From: Nocardioides campestrisoli
GTDB lineage: Bacteria; Actinomycetota; Actinomycetes; Propionibacteriales; Nocardioidaceae
NCBI RefSeq assembly: GCF_013624435.2
Contig: NZ_CP061768.1
Span: forward strand, 2,138,001-2,202,000
Reading direction: 5' to 3'
DNA length: 64,000 bases
The notes beneath the pieces were generated by a model, which did not search any database, was not told the origin of the DNA, and worked only from the letters and a program-made list of their open reading frames with translations. Position 1 is the first letter of the stretch, and the number at the start of each line of letters is the position of its first letter. The position numbers and the translations under genes were made by a program. Below, piece by piece: positions 60,349 through 64,000 of this stretch.

Positions 60349-61134
60349 TCAGATCCCGGCAGCGACCTCCCGGAAGCGCAGCACCTGCGCCTCCCGCTCG
60401 AGCCGCCGCTGGTCCTCCAGCGAACGGTCGTCCGCACCTTGGAGCAGCTGCTTGGTCGCCCGCACGGCCCCGACCATCGGAGCCGTCAGGCCCCCGACGA
60501 GCTGCTCCACGGCGGCGTCCAGCTGGTCACCCGGGACCGCCGCCTGGACCAGACCGATCCGGACCGCCTCCTGGGCGCCCACCATCCGTGCCGTCGCGCA
60601 GATCTCCAGGGCCCTGCTGTAGCCAACCGCCTCGACCAGCGGCTTTGTTCCCGTCAGGTCGGGCACCAGGCCGAGCGCGGACTCCTTCATGCAGAACTGC
60701 GCCTCCTCCGAGACGACCCGCAGGTCGCAGGAGAGGGCGAGCTGGAAGCCCGCCCCGACGGCGTAGCCGCGCACCTTGGCGATCGAGACGAAGCGCGGGT
60801 CACGCAGGAACGTGAACCCCTCCTGGTAGGCACCGATCGTGTCGGCCATCTCCTGGTCCGAGAGGGCGAGCAGCCCGGCGACGGTCTCGGTGCCCTGGCC
60901 CCCACCGCGGGGGTCGAGCATCGACCGGTCCAGCCCGGCGGAGAAGGTCTCCCCCGCCCCGGTGACCACCACGACCCGGACGTCCTCCGGCATGGCCTCG
61001 CCGACCTGCGCCAGCGCCCGCCACATCGCAGGGGTCTGCGCGTTGCGCACCTCGGGACGGTCCAGGGTGATCGTGGCGACCGGTCCGGCCACGTCGTAGC
61101 GGAGACCGACAGCGATGAGTTCCTCAGGAGTCAT
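60349..61134 (-). CDS. Enoyl-CoA hydratase/isomerase family protein
   Basis: A 261-aa crotonase-fold enzyme. Evidence: DRPEVRNAQTPAMWRALAQV (about 26-45), the oxyanion segment VVVTGAGETFSAGLD (about 57-71), and RGYAVGAGFQLALSCDLRVV (about 124-143). The two usual catalytic glutamates are not both evident (MKESALGLVPDLTGTKPLVE), so it may be an isomerase or a different crotonase. ATG 61134 is six bases behind TAGGAT. A palindrome directly upstream suggests a TetR-type regulator. Confidence 0.88.
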   Translation of the reverse strand: MTPEELIAVGLRYDVAGPVATITLDRPEVRNAQTPAMWRALAQVGEAMPEDVRVVVVTGAGETFSAGLDRSMLDPRGGGQGTETVAGLLALSDQEMADTIGAYQEGFTFLRDPRFVSIAKVRGYAVGAGFQLALSCDLRVVSEEAQFCMKESALGLVPDLTGTKPLVEAVGYSRALEICATARMVGAQEAVRIGLVQAAVPGDQLDAAVEQLVGGLTAPMVGAVRATKQLLQGADDRSLEDQRRLEREAQVLRFREVAAGI

Positions 61135-61140
61135 GACCGC

Positions 61141-61146
61141 ATCCTA
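61141..61146 (-). promoter_or_regulatory. -10 hexamer of the enoyl-CoA hydratase gene (leaderless)
   Basis: TAGGAT ends six bases before ATG 61134. Confidence 0.6.
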
Positions 61147-61148
61147 GG

Positions 61149-61162
61149 TTACCGGGCGGTAA
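61149..61162. promoter_or_regulatory. Palindromic operator candidate
   Basis: TTACCGGGCGGTAA is a 5-bp inverted repeat with a 4-bp centre, immediately upstream of the -10 hexamer. This is a position from which a bound repressor would block RNA polymerase. Confidence 0.55.
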
Positions 61163-61207
61163 TGGGGAGGCGGTCCGGCCGCACGGGTGCCAACCCCCGG
61201 GCGAGGC

Positions 61208-62806
<1,599 letters not shown>

Positions 62807-62816
62807 GAGGGTAGTG

Positions 62817-62822
62817 AGTCTA
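62817..62822 (-). promoter_or_regulatory. -10 hexamer of the ABC-F gene
   Basis: TAGACT ends ten bases before ATG 62806. Confidence 0.45.
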
Positions 62823-62880
62823 CGGAGGAGAGCCGGTTTCCCGTGAGTCGGCGTCGTCGCCCCGCCCAGGAAGGACTCAC

Positions 62881-63837
62881 ATGCGCTTCAACCCGAAGGC
62901 CGACATCCGGCGCGGTTCGGTCCGCGACGCCGGCGGCCGCCGAGGGGGCGGTGGCGCCCCCGCGCGCCTCCCGATGCCCGGCGGGGCCAAGGCCGGCGGC
63001 GGCCTGGGGGCGATCGTGCTGGTGGTGCTGTTCCTCGTGCTCACCCAGTGCGTCGGCGGGACGACAGGCACCGGCGGCGGGACCGCCTTCGACCAGGGAG
63101 GCGGCACCGGCGGGCTGCCGAGCGGACTCGAGTCCCAGAGCGAGCGCTACGACCACTGCAGGACCGGGGCGGACGCCCAGGACGACCCCGACTGCGCGCG
63201 CAAGGCGGTCGCTCTCTCGCTCGAGCGGTACTGGGCGACGACGCTCCCTCGGGAGGCCGGCGTGCCGCTGACCCCCGCCCAGATCAACACCTTCACCGGC
63301 CAGGTCGCGACCGCGTGCGGTCAGGCCTCCGCCCAGGTGGGGCCGTTCTACTGCCCCGCCGACGAGCAGGTCTACCTCGACACCACCTTCTTCGAGGACG
63401 TGCTCGAGGGGCGACTCGGTGGGCAGGGCGGTGACTTCGTGGAGCCCTACGTGCTGGCCCACGAGTACGGCCACCACATCCAGAACCTGATGGGCACGAT
63501 GGGCAAGGTGCGCACCCAGCAGGGACCGGAGAGCGACGCCGTACGGCTGGAGCTCCAGGCCGACTGCTACGCCGGGATGTGGACCCGGGCAGCGGCAGGG
63601 ACCACCGACGACAGCGGCACGGCCATCTTCGCCGAGCTGGACGAGGGCGACATCGCCGAGGCCCTCGACTCCGCCAAGGCCGTGGGCGACGACCGCATCC
63701 AGCAGCGCTCGGGCGGACGGGTGGACCCGGAGGGCTGGACGCACGGTTCCGCGGCCCAGCGGCAGAGCTGGTTCAACGTCGGGTACGACGGAGGCGATCT
63801 GGCCGCCTGCGACACGTTCGCGGCCGACGACCTGTAG
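62881..63837 (+). CDS. Neutral zinc metallopeptidase (YpfJ family)
   Basis: A 318-aa membrane-anchored putative protease. The start MRFNPKADIRRGSVRDAG is characteristic of the family. A transmembrane helix (about 41-58) follows a Gly-rich cytoplasmic part. The zinc site is YVLAHEYGHHIQNLMG (about 196-211), with RLELQADCYAGMW (about 221-233) providing the third ligand. ATG 62881 follows AAGGA. The substrate is unknown. Confidence 0.93.
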   Translation: MRFNPKADIRRGSVRDAGGRRGGGGAPARLPMPGGAKAGGGLGAIVLVVLFLVLTQCVGGTTGTGGGTAFDQGGGTGGLPSGLESQSERYDHCRTGADAQDDPDCARKAVALSLERYWATTLPREAGVPLTPAQINTFTGQVATACGQASAQVGPFYCPADEQVYLDTTFFEDVLEGRLGGQGGDFVEPYVLAHEYGHHIQNLMGTMGKVRTQQGPESDAVRLELQADCYAGMWTRAAAGTTDDSGTAIFAELDEGDIAEALDSAKAVGDDRIQQRSGGRVDPEGWTHGSAAQRQSWFNVGYDGGDLAACDTFAADDL

Positions 63838-63852
63838 GCCTCGGCCGACCGG

Positions 63853-64000
63853 TCAGGGCTGCTCGTCCCCCTCGAGGAGCTGCTCGCCGGAGAGGATCCG
63901 GAAGCCCGACGGGTCCGCGGAGTCCATCACCGCCACCACCTGCGCCTCGGCCTCCTCGAAGGAGCACGTGTCCGCCTCCCCCATCAGGACGGTGGGGTCC
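63853..64000 (-). CDS. C-terminal fragment of an unknown protein (runs off window)
   Basis: The last 48 codons of a gene entering from the right: DPTVLMGEADTCSFEEAEAQ, then VVAVMDSADPSGFRILSGEQ, then LLEGDEQP. It is acidic, with no recognisable motif. It converges with the metallopeptidase gene, 15 bp apart. Confidence 0.7.
   Translation of the reverse strand, partial: DPTVLMGEADTCSFEEAEAQVVAVMDSADPSGFRILSGEQLLEGDEQP

Overview
The window is high-GC actinobacterial DNA, most like Nocardioidaceae (Nocardioides and relatives). This rests on a GuaB1-type IMPDH paralogue, a fabG-fabI (MabA/InhA-like) pair, paired acyl-CoA dehydrogenases of the FadE24/FadE23 kind, CE1758/CE1759-type flavin genes, and many genes with a -10 hexamer only 6-10 nt before the start codon. 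The genus is inferred from gene content, not from a search.

Three zones are visible. (1) 1-926: chromosome, with a truncated M20 peptidase gene and a complete tRNA-Leu(GAG). (2) 909-23917: an integrated mobile element of about 23.0 kb. It is bounded by 19-bp direct repeats of the tRNA-Leu 3' end (909-927 and 23899-23917). (3) 23918-64000: ordinary chromosome, densely packed, ending in a truncated gene.

The element carries a large serine integrase at its left end. The integrase stop codon lies inside the tRNA gene, and the joined attP would have perfect 16-bp inverted arms. Next come a small serine recombinase with a candidate site, a DUF429-like protein, and a probable defence operon (MmeI-like fused restriction-modification enzyme plus GIY-YIG nuclease). 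A secreted SNase-like protein and a stretch of gene debris follow (secreted HNH nuclease, DUF3846, vsr). The middle holds small phage-like genes and a coiled-coil membrane protein. A replication operon encodes an HTH protein, a small Cys protein and a P4-type primase/SF3 helicase whose Walker A lysine is Met. The right end has an HNH-like protein, a gene broken by three in-frame stops, a lipoprotein and two coupled small genes. No capsid, terminase, relaxase or FtsK-type transfer gene is visible, so a phage-satellite-like or defence-bearing integrative element is more likely than a full prophage or conjugative element.

The chromosome to the right contains: a GMC oxidoreductase/deacetylase-like operon; methyltransferase, sulfotransferase and nucleosidase genes; divergent guaB1 and galK; a quinone oxidoreductase; an aromatic amino-acid decarboxylase; two acyl-CoA dehydrogenases behind a palindromic operator; peptide deformylase; an HTTM protein; an SpoU methyltransferase; fused sirohaem/cobalamin enzymes; a PEBP protein; a flavin monooxygenase/reductase pair; a hydrolase; TauE/SafE; NfeD-stomatin; an ABC ATPase; serB; fabG-fabI-phosphatase-methyltransferase; dodecin; moaA; SURF1; an SDR; an ABC exporter; enoyl-CoA hydratase; an ABC-F protein; and a zinc metallopeptidase.
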